A stretch of DNA of 45,958 nucleotides from Anaerobutyricum stercoris (GTDB lineage Bacteria > Bacillota > Clostridia > Lachnospirales > Lachnospiraceae), in NCBI GenBank assembly GCA_019116455.1, contig DXBR01000020.1:1-45958 (forward strand). Direction: 5' to 3'. Position 1 is the stretch's first letter. Each line of letters opens with the position of its first letter. Shown here in pieces: positions 1-7,759 of this stretch. A program made the position numbers and the translations under genes. Under the pieces are notes generated by a model. The model did no database searches. It saw nothing but the letters and a program-made list of their open reading frames with translations, and had not been told where the DNA came from.

Positions 1-40
1 CCCCTTTTTGTATCAATTTCTGCTTTTGGCTTATAGCTTT

Positions 41-68
41 ATTATAATTTTTTCTCAATTTATATCAA
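41..68 (-). promoter_or_regulatory. Sigma-A-type promoter reading out of the left edge
   Basis: On the minus strand a TTGATA box (63-68) and a perfect TATAAT box (41-46) are separated by 16 bases. Transcription would start near 34 and run off the window, and an AAAAGGGG purine run lies at the very edge. It suggests a gene divergent from the defence cassette just outside the window. This is a motif call only. Confidence 0.45.
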
Positions 69-108
69 TTCGGTCTGCATAATCACCGGGTTTTGTGTAA
101 GAATTTGC

Positions 109-141
109 ACATTTATTCTAAATAATATTTAGAATAAATGT
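109..141. repeat. Perfect 33-nt inverted repeat
   Basis: Two 16-base arms (109-124 and 126-141) are exact reverse complements around one central base. The core reads ATTCTAAATA and its complement. A direct repeat, ACCGGGTTT, flanks the palindrome at 85-93 and 144-152. It could be a regulator operator, a terminator-like hairpin without a T-run, or a recombination or insertion scar. The sequence does not decide. Confidence 0.7.
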
Positions 142-200
142 ATACCGGGTTTCATTTGAAAGAGACGCCACCGATATTTTGTCAATTTTCATGGGGTCTG

Positions 201-313
201 TTGTATTTTAATACAAAATATAGTATACTAAAAGCACTTACCACAAAGGGTTGACATTTTAACGAAGTTAGAATTACCACTCCGTATTGCGCCAAAGTTT
301 CGGGGTGGTTTTT
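201..313 (+). ncRNA. Putative short RNA: promoter-to-terminator unit
   Basis: A good promoter (TTGTAT at 201-206, 17-base spacer, TATACT at 224-229) is followed within about 80 bases by an intrinsic terminator (arms 276-284 and 301-309 with one T-G pair, then a T-run 309-313). The transcript would be roughly 75-80 nt from about 236 and holds no open reading frame of note. It lies upstream of, and in the same direction as, the ATPase gene, which has its own later promoter. It could be a small RNA, an antisense RNA remnant of a toxin-type locus, or an attenuated leader. No reverse transcriptase is nearby, so a retron template RNA is not supported. Confidence 0.4.
276..313 (+). terminator. Intrinsic terminator ahead of the defence cassette
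   Basis: A nine-pair stem (276-284 with 301-309, one T-G wobble), a 16-base loop and a TTTTT run give a clear Rho-independent terminator. It ends the short transcript that starts near 236 and insulates the ATPase gene from upstream transcription. Confidence 0.75.
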
Positions 314-410
314 CTATACTTTCAGAACATTATCGTTTTTGATCATGTCATAAATATATTATCTAGTACATCAAACAACACCGAAAAACGACACATAAAA
401 AAATAAAATA

Positions 411-419
411 TGGTATACT
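411..419 (+). promoter_or_regulatory. Extended -10 promoter of the ATPase-nuclease operon
   Basis: TATACT (414-419) is preceded by TGG (411-413), an extended -10. There is no good -35 match at the 17-base position. Transcription should start near 426, giving a 35-base leader before the ribosome site AAAGGAG (449-455). Confidence 0.55.
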
Positions 420-461
420 CATAAAATAACAGCAGACAATATTTCCTGAAAGGAGTTATCA

Positions 462-1745
462 ATGTATTTAAACACTATCGCTCTTCATAACTTCAGATGC
501 TTCGAAGAATTAAATATACATTTCAATCCTCGTTTATCCGTTATTGTAGGAAATAATGGTTCTGGTAAGTCAACTGTTCTGGAAGCTGCTGCCATCGCCG
601 CCGGCACTTTGACAGCCGCAATGGATGGACTAACAAATTACGGCATTAAAAAAAGCGATGCTCATTATAAATATTTTAATATGGGAAGTGTGATCGACGT
701 CCAGCCTCAATTTCCTGTAAGTATTGAGGCAAACGGCATTATAGATAATAAAAGTATCAGTTGGACAAGGACACTGAATTCCTCCAAAGGCCGCGGCAGT
801 CTGTCCAATGCAAAAGAATTAACTTCCATCGCATTGGAATATCAACAGAGAATGAGGCAGGGTGATTCCCGGTTAATACTTCCTGTTATCTCCTATTATG
901 GAACAGGGCGACTGTGGAACCAGCATCGGGAAAAGAAAAATGATACATTTGAAAAAAATACCCGCACAAACGGATACATTGACAGTCTTGATGGAGCGGC
1001 CAATGATAAATTGATGATAAAGTGGTTTCAGAAAATGACCATTCAGCAATACCAACGCCAAACGCCCATACCGGAATTGAATGCCGTCTGCCATGCTATG
1101 GAACAATGTTTTCAGGCCATCACCGGATATTCTGATATAAAAATCCAGTTTAATCTAGATACCAATGAAATTGATGTTATCTACACAGATAATATCCAGC
1201 AGCCTGTGCGTATCCCATTACTTCAATTGAGCGATGGTTATAAATGTACCATCAGCTTAATTGCTGATATCGCTTATCGCATGGCCATATTGAATCCGCA
1301 ATTACTGGATAATGTTGTATCAGAAACACCAGGCATCATCCTGATTGATGAAATTGACCTTCATCTTCATCCCTCATGGCAGCGTAGAATTCTGAACGAC
1401 CTTACTACTATTTTCCCAAAGGTGCAATTTATTGTCAGTACTCACGCACCTGCGGTCATCAGCTCTATTAAAAGTGAGAGCCTGATTATTTTAAAAGATA
1501 ACGAAGCAATCAGTGCATCTGATGAGACCTATGGAAAAGACGTGAATACTATTTTTCGTGAAATTATGGAGGTTTCCGAAAGGCCACAACAGATAAAAGT
1601 AATGTTTGACCAATTCTATACTTTCCTTGATGAAAACAGGTATGAAGAAGCCTCAGCAATATTAAATTCTTTAGAATTGGAATTAGGCGGCAATGACGCC
1701 GAACTGAATTCCTGCCGTGTAAGACTGGCATTGGAACAATTGTGA
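462..1745 (+). CDS. ABC-type AAA ATPase of a Septu-like (PtuA) defence pair
   Basis: 427 residues, ATG start with AAAGGAG seven bases upstream. An SMC/RecF-like ATPase head is visible. Walker A is GNNGSGKST (residues 30-38), after an N-terminal strand pattern around NFRCF. A signature-like LSDGY lies near 256. Walker B (ILIDEIDLHLHP) follows near 291-302, then a STHAP H-loop near 325. The family (COG3950-like, as in PtuA) pairs with small HNH nucleases in Septu and in retron-linked effector pairs. There the ATPase is thought to hold the nuclease in check and sense infection. It is shorter than the roughly 500-residue PtuA proteins, with only a small middle region. The nuclease gene follows 10 bases later in the same operon. 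Being an ABC-like ATPase is certain. The Septu assignment rests on the pairing and is inferred. Confidence 0.85.
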   Translation: MYLNTIALHNFRCFEELNIHFNPRLSVIVGNNGSGKSTVLEAAAIAAGTLTAAMDGLTNYGIKKSDAHYKYFNMGSVIDVQPQFPVSIEANGIIDNKSISWTRTLNSSKGRGSLSNAKELTSIALEYQQRMRQGDSRLILPVISYYGTGRLWNQHREKKNDTFEKNTRTNGYIDSLDGAANDKLMIKWFQKMTIQQYQRQTPIPELNAVCHAMEQCFQAITGYSDIKIQFNLDTNEIDVIYTDNIQQPVRIPLLQLSDGYKCTISLIADIAYRMAILNPQLLDNVVSETPGIILIDEIDLHLHPSWQRRILNDLTTIFPKVQFIVSTHAPAVISSIKSESLIILKDNEAISASDETYGKDVNTIFREIMEVSERPQQIKVMFDQFYTFLDENRYEEASAILNSLELELGGNDAELNSCRVRLALEQL

Positions 1746-1755
1746 GGTGACTGGC

Positions 1756-2427
1756 ATGATTAAAATTACCAAGAAGAGAGAGCCGCGAAAGCTTCTGGAA
1801 TATCGTCGCTTACCAGGCGCTTCTTATGAGAATATGGACGGACATTTAAAACAGATACTCTTAGAACATTTACTGGAAGAACAAGGTCATCTCTGCGCCT
1901 ATTGTATGCGGCGAATTCCGGAAACAAGAAAACTTCCTGCCGGAGTATCCGGAGCTACAATAGAACATTGGTTTCCGAGAAATCCTGAAAGTAAGGAAGA
2001 CTACGGACAAGGTCTTGATTATAAAAATATGCTGGCGGTCTGTTCTGGAAATCGTGGTTGCGGAGATAAACGCAATCTCACTTGTGATGCGAAAAGAGGC
2101 AATCAACAATTAACTGTCAATCCGTGTAATACCGAAACACTCCGCAGTATTACCTATACATCCAACGGATACATTAAATCCTCCAATCCAATCATTGATC
2201 GGGATTTAAATACATATCTTAATCTAAACTGTGAAGCAATTTCATTACCGGAGACTCGAAAACAGGTTTTAAATGCATTAATACAAGACATTAGAAAACA
2301 TCATCCTACAGGAGATATTAAACAATATTGCCAACGAAAACTTAACCAAATAAATAATATGGATGATATAAAAATCCCTTTTTCCGGTATCCTAATCTGG
2401 TGGCTGGAAAAACATGTCAAAGGCTGA
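1756..2427 (+). CDS. HNH endonuclease of a Septu-like (PtuB, TIGR02646-type) pair
   Basis: 223 residues. The ATG at 1756 is preferred over an in-frame GTG at 1747, because GAGGTG (1744-1749) sits six bases before the ATG and overlaps the ATPase stop codon. The HNH/zinc nuclease core is plain: CAYC (47-50), IEHWFP with the catalytic-type Glu70-His71, the central Asn in LDYKNML (Asn91), then Cys96, Cys102 and Cys110 in CDAKRGN. This pattern matches the TIGR02646 family, which includes PtuB and retron effector nucleases. The expected role is DNA or RNA cleavage on infection under control of the ATPase. The gene is AT-rich like its partner, and its stop codon lies inside the terminator stem. The family call is strong; the anti-phage role is inferred. 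Confidence 0.85.
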   Translation: MIKITKKREPRKLLEYRRLPGASYENMDGHLKQILLEHLLEEQGHLCAYCMRRIPETRKLPAGVSGATIEHWFPRNPESKEDYGQGLDYKNMLAVCSGNRGCGDKRNLTCDAKRGNQQLTVNPCNTETLRSITYTSNGYIKSSNPIIDRDLNTYLNLNCEAISLPETRKQVLNALIQDIRKHHPTGDIKQYCQRKLNQINNMDDIKIPFSGILIWWLEKHVKG

Positions 2428-2446
2428 ATTTTTACATTCAGCCTTT
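2419..2446 (+). terminator. Terminator of the ATPase-nuclease operon
   Basis: AAAGGCTGAAT (2419-2429) pairs with ATTCAGCCTTT (2436-2446), followed by more T residues. The nuclease stop codon (2425-2427) is inside the left arm. Read from the other side it has only a short T-run, so it may stop the convergent beta-galactosidase transcript only in part. Confidence 0.85.
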
Positions 2447-2466
2447 TTCATATTTTATTTCCAGTT

Positions 2467-5400
2467 TTAAAACTTCTCCCCCACCCGAAGTCCCAGCTCA
2501 AACACAAAATGTTCCGCATCCAGCCGGTATTTCTCCAGCAGTTCCGGACCACAGCTGTTGGAACCGATGCCGCTCTGGGCGTAGTCCAGGCAGAGGACGG
2601 TGTACGGAGATTTCTCCAGCTCATAATTGTGAGCTTTCGCTGTCAGTTCCTCCTGGGTATATTCCGATATCTGGAATGAAAATGTATCTTTTCGCGCGGC
2701 TGGTTTTTCAGCGATGGCCGGAGCCACAGCCGCAAAGGAGAGACTGTCATTCTCCACGATCACATAGTCGCAGTCATCGTGGGCGCCGTTTTCCTGCGGA
2801 CGGATATAGTCTTCGTGGAGCGCCTGAACGCTGGTCCCGAAGCGACCGTGCCATCCGGACTGACGCTTGTCGGCGTAGCTTTCGTTTGGCCCGATACCGC
2901 AGTAAGTAACTGCCGTCATGGATTTTGGCAGGAAGAGCCGCAGGCCGAATCGCGGCAGGAACGGGAAGCCCGGTGTGCGTGTCACGTCCAGTCGAACATC
3001 AATGCCTCCATCCGGCATGATTGTCCATGTAGCCTGTATATTAAGAATCCGCTGTAAATAGACAGCCGACAGGGAAAGCCGGCTCTCCAGCACGACAGTT
3101 CCCGCCGGAAGTTCTGCGTTCATCCGCCCTGCACTATTTGGTTTCTGTCTCGCGCCATCTGCCTTTTGGCCCACACAGTATATCTTTGTCTCGTAGGCCC
3201 GGCTGACAGTCCGGTCGTATCCCGCCCTGATCCACTGCTTTTTGATGTTGCGGTCGTTGTCCGCCGGCGCCCGCCAGATGTTATATTCCATCGGCTTTTC
3301 CAGAAGATTCTGGTTGTGGTATATCATTTCTGAAAATGTACCGGTTCGCTTGTCGTAAACATAGCGCCAGTCCGCCCCCCGAAGAATCACATCTTTGTCG
3401 TTTTCTTTGACAGCCACCGGGACAGCCGGATGGATTTGCCGCATTTTTTTCAGAGGGGCTTCCAATGTTCCTGCCGTGATTCCTTCCCGCAGCGCCCGGG
3501 CGGTCTGATTCACATTGTCCGCAGTTTCCAGGCAAATCTCATCAAACCCAAGACAGTAATCTGCCGGAAGAATCTCCTGTCGGGAGGCCGCCTCTTCTGT
3601 CAGATGGTAAGACAGGAGCAGCGTCGCCTTGCCCCGTTCCGGAACACGCACAGGCAGATACAGGCTGCCGTCGCTGTGAGGAGGAATATCCAGGCAGGAG
3701 GCAAGCGTCCGATTGGAAATACAATCCGGATTTTTCTGTCCGGCTCCAACTGTCCCATCTCCCGCGCCGTCTTTCACTGACCCTGCACCGTTAACAATTC
3801 CTTCTCCCACTTCCACCCCATCGCAGAGCAGTTTCCAGGAAAGGTACAGGTAATCTTTGAGATTCGTAAAATCCATATAATTATGAAGGCACAGCTGACC
3901 GCTGCTCTGGTCGTAGGAAACAACCCGCGCCGGACGGTATACATTTTTGTATTCCAGAAGTCCGGTGTGCACCCGGCGGTCCGGATAGACCAGCCCGTCC
4001 ATGCAGAAGTTTCCGTCGTGCGGGAACTCGCCGCTGTCGCCGCCGTAAGCGTAGACTTTCCGGCCGTCCGGCGTAGTTCCCCGGTCGATGGCATGGTCGC
4101 ACCACTCCCAGACAAAGCCACCGCAGACGCCATCGTACTGCTCCATGAACTGGAAATAATCTTCCAGATCGCCCGGGCCGTTGCCCATGGCGTGACAGTA
4201 TTCGCATAAAATGTACGGCTTGCGGCCGTCTTCTTCCAGATACTCTTTCATCTCGGCAAGAGACGGGTACATGCGGCTGTACAGATCCAGATTGTCATAA
4301 TCATATTTTCGGATGCCGGAAACATACCGTGCGCTCTCATAATGCGTCAGCCGTGTATCGTCAAACTGCTTCGTCCAGGCCAGAGCTGCCTCAAAGGTAC
4401 AGCCATAGGCACATTCGTTGCCCATGGACCAGATGACCACCGAAGGGCGGTTTTTATCCCTCTCCACACAGAGCTGCGCCCGGTCCACCGTTGCCCCGAT
4501 AAAATCCGGGTTATCGGCGATCACTTCGTTCCAGTGCAAACTCTGGGTATCCCAGTCTTCCGCCTCCATATAGCGTGCGCTGGTGCCATGGCTTTCGTTG
4601 TCAGCTTCGTCGATGATATAACATCCCAGCCGGTCATACAGTTCATAAAAATGCGGTGCATTTGGATAATGGCTGGTACGGATAGCATTTATATTATGTT
4701 CCTTCATGAGCCTCAGATCTTTCATGATCTGTTCCTCGCTGATGACAAATCCCGTCACCGGATCACTGTCATGGCGATTGACGCCGCGGAACTTCACCTT
4801 CTGTCCGTTGATATACAATACATTTCCTTCTATGTGAATCTCCCGGAAACCGATGTGATCGGTGATCACCTCCCGGGCATTTCCGCAGGCAGTCTCATAC
4901 ACCATGGTATACAGGTACGGCTGCTCGGCGTTCCAGAGGTGCGGATGCTCTACTTCCATGTGCAGGCGTCCATCTTCCGTCTGCTGCTCCGTCACCAGAT
5001 TGCCGGCAGCATCCAGCAGCCGGCAGCTAACCGGAATTATCTTATCGAAAAATTTGAATGTGATATCAATCTGACCTGCATAATGCTTTTGGCCAGCCGC
5101 TGTCTCAGTTGACCCATTACCTTCACCGGCCGATGCCGTCCGCCCGGTTTCTCCCGGCGCCGCTTTCACAAAGTAATCAAAGATTCCCTGCTGCGGCCGC
5201 AGCAGCAGATACACATCCCGGAAGATTCCGCTCATGCGGAATTTGTCCTGAGACTCCAGATAGCTGCCGTCGCACCATTTCATCACCAGAACTGCCAGCA
5301 CATTTTCTCCGTCGCGAAGCTGCTCCGTCACCCGGAACTCGCTGGTACTATGGGACACCTGACTGTAGCCGATGAACTCTCCGTTCATCCACACGTAAAA

Positions 5401-5829
5401 ACAGGAATCCACCCCTTCAAAGTTCAGAAAGGCTTCCGGAGCGTCCGCCTGCCTATGATATTCAAACCGGTAAATGTACGTGCCGCAGGGATTATCGTGG
5501 GGCACGTACGGCGGGTCCATCGGAAACGGATAGCGGATATTGCTGTACTGATGCCGGTCATATCCATAGTTCTGCCATACGCCGGGCACCGGAACCATTT
5601 CAAAGTCCTCCGCCTGGAAACCTTCCTCATAAAATTTTTCTTTCAGATCATAAATGCTCTCGTAATACCTGAACTTCCAGTTTCCGTTCAGCAACAGGAA
5701 CCGGTCGGAGTTTTGCCTCTTTTCCCCGACCGTATCCACGGAAACCGAAGCCGGGATATAATAAGCCCGGTTCGGCATGGTATTCAGATGAAGCGTCTTC
5801 AAATCTTCGTAATATTTTGGAACAAGCAT
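2467..5829 (-). CDS. lacZ: Beta-galactosidase, glycoside hydrolase family 2 (LacZ type)
   Basis: 1120 residues, ATG with GGAAGGAG upstream, third gene of its operon. It hydrolyses terminal beta-galactosides such as lactose in the cytoplasm (no signal peptide). The order is GH2 sugar-binding domain (about 40-215), immunoglobulin-like linker, TIM barrel, second linker and C-terminal beta-sandwich. The acid/base Glu is in MGNECAYG (Glu472) and the nucleophile in LCEYCHAMGN (Glu543). RTSHYPN and DEADNESHG complete the active-site signature. Three Gly/Ala/Lys/Gln-rich stretches near 223-251, 680-703 and 884-908 interrupt the fold, each containing GQK, and explain the length above about 1020. The upstream genes encode a HAD phosphatase and a phosphoesterase. 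No lactose transporter is in the window. Confidence 0.95.
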   Translation of the reverse strand: MLVPKYYEDLKTLHLNTMPNRAYYIPASVSVDTVGEKRQNSDRFLLLNGNWKFRYYESIYDLKEKFYEEGFQAEDFEMVPVPGVWQNYGYDRHQYSNIRYPFPMDPPYVPHDNPCGTYIYRFEYHRQADAPEAFLNFEGVDSCFYVWMNGEFIGYSQVSHSTSEFRVTEQLRDGENVLAVLVMKWCDGSYLESQDKFRMSGIFRDVYLLLRPQQGIFDYFVKAAPGETGRTASAGEGNGSTETAAGQKHYAGQIDITFKFFDKIIPVSCRLLDAAGNLVTEQQTEDGRLHMEVEHPHLWNAEQPYLYTMVYETACGNAREVITDHIGFREIHIEGNVLYINGQKVKFRGVNRHDSDPVTGFVISEEQIMKDLRLMKEHNINAIRTSHYPNAPHFYELYDRLGCYIIDEADNESHGTSARYMEAEDWDTQSLHWNEVIADNPDFIGATVDRAQLCVERDKNRPSVVIWSMGNECAYGCTFEAALAWTKQFDDTRLTHYESARYVSGIRKYDYDNLDLYSRMYPSLAEMKEYLEEDGRKPYILCEYCHAMGNGPGDLEDYFQFMEQYDGVCGGFVWEWCDHAIDRGTTPDGRKVYAYGGDSGEFPHDGNFCMDGLVYPDRRVHTGLLEYKNVYRPARVVSYDQSSGQLCLHNYMDFTNLKDYLYLSWKLLCDGVEVGEGIVNGAGSVKDGAGDGTVGAGQKNPDCISNRTLASCLDIPPHSDGSLYLPVRVPERGKATLLLSYHLTEEAASRQEILPADYCLGFDEICLETADNVNQTARALREGITAGTLEAPLKKMRQIHPAVPVAVKENDKDVILRGADWRYVYDKRTGTFSEMIYHNQNLLEKPMEYNIWRAPADNDRNIKKQWIRAGYDRTVSRAYETKIYCVGQKADGARQKPNSAGRMNAELPAGTVVLESRLSLSAVYLQRILNIQATWTIMPDGGIDVRLDVTRTPGFPFLPRFGLRLFLPKSMTAVTYCGIGPNESYADKRQSGWHGRFGTSVQALHEDYIRPQENGAHDDCDYVIVENDSLSFAAVAPAIAEKPAARKDTFSFQISEYTQEELTAKAHNYELEKSPYTVLCLDYAQSGIGSNSCGPELLEKYRLDAEHFVFELGLRVGEKF

Positions 5830-5855
5830 TTGTCTTCTCCTTCCCCAGTAATATT

Positions 5856-6707
5856 TTATAAATATATATGAAACACCGTGATTTCCGGCGTCACGCCGAA
5901 GCGGGCGGAAATGTGCGTCGTTCCGATGCCGGTGTTGACATACAACTTTGAACTGCCGTCCTCGCTCAGCTCATACATGCCGCCGCTGTACTCGGACGCC
6001 AGATTAGTGGCGGATACCGCCATTTTATTGACAAAAGGCAGAAACGGCACATTAATCTGGCCGCCGTGACTGTGACCGCCCAGGGCGGCCTCATATCCAT
6101 CATCCGCATAATCCTTTACCGTGTCCGGCTCATGCATCAGCAGAACCTCAAAGTCAGACTCGTATATCTTCGTGTCTTCCGGCATGGACGGCTCACCGAA
6201 AATAGAATCGTCCAGACCGGTGAACAACACCTTTCTGCCGTTGTCGGCGGTCACATACCAGTTCTCATTCCTTAGCAGAGTAAATCCCGCCTGTTCCATG
6301 ATGTTTTCATACTGTCTGGCCGCTCCGCCGCCGTAATCGCGGTTGCCCCAGACGGCAAGCTTGGCTCTGCCCGCTTTTATGTCCGACAATCGCCGGATAA
6401 CAGCCGCATCGTCATGATACACTGCATAATTATCATACAGATCCCCGGTAAATATCACCACATCCGGGGTCTGTGCATTGATTTTATCCACAACTTTTTT
6501 CAGATTTTTCTCCGTGAAATCCTCCTTGATGTGCAGATCAGAAAACTGTACGACCTTTAATTCCGAAGCTTCTTCCTTATCCTCACCAAAAGCATACTCC
6601 TTCACCGCCAGCCGAAACGGCTCTATTCTGAATGCATAAAAAATGCACCCGGCCGCCGCCAGAATGAGAATGATTACAAATATAAAAAAACCTTTTATAA
6701 ATTTCAT
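5856..6707 (-). CDS. Membrane-anchored metallophosphoesterase (calcineurin-like, YaeI family)
   Basis: About 283 residues. An N-terminal hydrophobic helix (about 7-27) should anchor it with the catalytic domain outside the cell. Metal-binding motifs are in family order: SDLHI, FTGDLYDN, GNRDYGGG, then MHEPD and GGHSHGGQ. The YaeI/YkuE-type families act on phospholipid- or nucleotide-linked phosphodiesters; the substrate here is unknown. The ATG at 6707 is taken, though a TTG at 6710 has slightly better spacing to AAGGAG. It lies 26 bases before lacZ and about 110 bases after the HAD gene, so it is probably co-transcribed. A lipobox is not convincing (AAGC lacks a preceding Leu at -3). Confidence 0.85.
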   Translation of the reverse strand: MKFIKGFFIFVIILILAAAGCIFYAFRIEPFRLAVKEYAFGEDKEEASELKVVQFSDLHIKEDFTEKNLKKVVDKINAQTPDVVIFTGDLYDNYAVYHDDAAVIRRLSDIKAGRAKLAVWGNRDYGGGAARQYENIMEQAGFTLLRNENWYVTADNGRKVLFTGLDDSIFGEPSMPEDTKIYESDFEVLLMHEPDTVKDYADDGYEAALGGHSHGGQINVPFLPFVNKMAVSATNLASEYSGGMYELSEDGSSKLYVNTGIGTTHISARFGVTPEITVFHIYL

Positions 6708-6739
6708 CAAAACTGCGTCTCCTTACTCTGTATTTCTGT

Positions 6740-6812
6740 CTGCAAATGTATCACGCCTGCGGCTCTGCAAATGTATTGCGCCTCTGCGTCTCTTCCTCTC
6801 CTGCAAACGTAT
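6740..6812. repeat. Three copies of a CTGCAAATGTAT motif in a gene gap
   Basis: CTGCAAATGTAT occurs at 6740-6751 and 6765-6776, and with one change (CTGCAAACGTAT) at 6801-6812, spaced 25 and 36 bases. All lie between the HAD gene and the phosphoesterase gene. A related GGCAAATGTATC is in another intergenic gap at about 40237-40248. The function is unknown. Confidence 0.5.
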
Positions 6813-6815
6813 CTC

Positions 6816-7643
6816 CTACAACTCGCCCGCCATGATTTTGTCAAGGGCTGCCGCCACCCCGTCCTCTTCATTGGAAAGAGTGATGTAATCGGCGACTGCC
6901 TTTAACTCATCCACGGCGTTTTCCATGGCGACGCCAAGACCTGCCGTCCGGATCATCGGGATATCCATCTCCTGGTCACCGAAGGCGGCTGCCTCTGCCG
7001 GAGGAATTCCCAGAGACTGGCAGACTGTCTCCAGGACAGTTCCTTTGTCAATGCCTCTCGGGAAGATCTCCAGAAAAAACGGCGCGGATTTTGCCATGGA
7101 GATATCTTCCCATGCACCCTGCCGGAGTTTTGTCTCCATCTCTTCCTGAATCTCCGTGATGACAGCCGGCTCCGCAGATATGAGAAGCTTGCTGGGGCCG
7201 GTATTTTCCTGTTTCCAGCATGCCGCCAATTTCTCTATGTCCACTGTCTGCGGGCGGCAGCCGATGACTTTAATCTCCCTCTCCGCCCGGACATCCATCC
7301 CCGTGACATACCAGTCATAATTCCAGTAAATCCACAGATGAAGCCGCCGGGGCTTCATGCACTGTTCATAGATTTCTTCCATGGTTCCGGCGCTGAAATG
7401 CTTCTCGCTGATACATTTGCCGCCGTCCAGGATGAATGCGCCGCCGTTGCATATCTTAATGCATGGCACGCCCAGTTCCTGCTCGATTGGCTCCACTCCG
7501 GCAGGCATTCGGGCAGAATTCAGCACAATACGTGCTCCGCTGTCCACCGCCCGTCCAATGGATTCGCGTACTTTCGGATGGAGTACTTTTCTGTTATCCA
7601 GAAGAGTTCCGTCAATGTCCAGACAAATAACTTTATATTTCAT
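6816..7643 (-). CDS. HAD-superfamily sugar-phosphate phosphatase (Cof type)
   Basis: 275 residues. The nucleophile motif LDIDGTLLD (Asp9/Asp11), a C2-type cap, and the late FGDQEMDIPMI acidic motif define a Cof/YidA-type HAD hydrolase. These are usually cytoplasmic phosphatases for sugar phosphates or related metabolites. The exact substrate cannot be told. It is the first gene of the run leading to the phosphoesterase and lacZ, with a clear promoter upstream. A second Cof-type gene at 36054-36872 is only distantly similar. Confidence 0.9.
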   Translation of the reverse strand: MKYKVICLDIDGTLLDNRKVLHPKVRESIGRAVDSGARIVLNSARMPAGVEPIEQELGVPCIKICNGGAFILDGGKCISEKHFSAGTMEEIYEQCMKPRRLHLWIYWNYDWYVTGMDVRAEREIKVIGCRPQTVDIEKLAACWKQENTGPSKLLISAEPAVITEIQEEMETKLRQGAWEDISMAKSAPFFLEIFPRGIDKGTVLETVCQSLGIPPAEAAAFGDQEMDIPMIRTAGLGVAMENAVDELKAVADYITLSNEEDGVAAALDKIMAGEL

Positions 7644-7687
7644 GATGATAGTTTCCTTTATCCTGCTTATTGTTTTCCCGTCTTCGA

Positions 7688-7716
7688 TTTGTACTATGTT
7701 TCATTCCTTTTGTCAA
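7688..7716 (-). promoter_or_regulatory. Promoter of the HAD-phosphoesterase-lacZ operon
   Basis: On the minus strand a perfect TTGACA (7711-7716) is followed after 17 bases by TACAAA (7688-7693). It is the only good promoter seen before the three-gene run. No catabolite-control operator could be recognised with confidence. Confidence 0.6.
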
Positions 7717-7759
7717 GAGCCGAAATACGGAGGTATTTACCTTTCAGGGCCGCCCTGAT

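Larger units (their letters stand above)
1..461. other. AT-rich gene-free left flank
   Basis: No convincing coding region is present in these 461 bases on either strand. The stretch holds an outward-facing minus-strand promoter near 41-68, a perfect 33-nt palindrome at 109-141, a plus-strand promoter (201-229) and terminator (276-313) that bracket a very short transcript, and the promoter of the ATPase gene at 411-419. The DNA is visibly more AT-rich than the rest of the window, as are the two genes that follow. That fits an acquired defence cassette and its flank. Confidence 0.7.

Noticed and set aside
1..461. Retron RNA in front of the ATPase/HNH pair
   Set aside because: Related pairs occur as retron effectors, but no reverse transcriptase gene is present and the bracketed RNA is only about 80 nt, so a retron is not supported.
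2400..2909. 169-codon plus-strand frame following the nuclease
   Set aside because: Overlaps the nuclease end, its terminator and the 3' end of lacZ; Pro/Arg/Ser-rich shadow with no motif.
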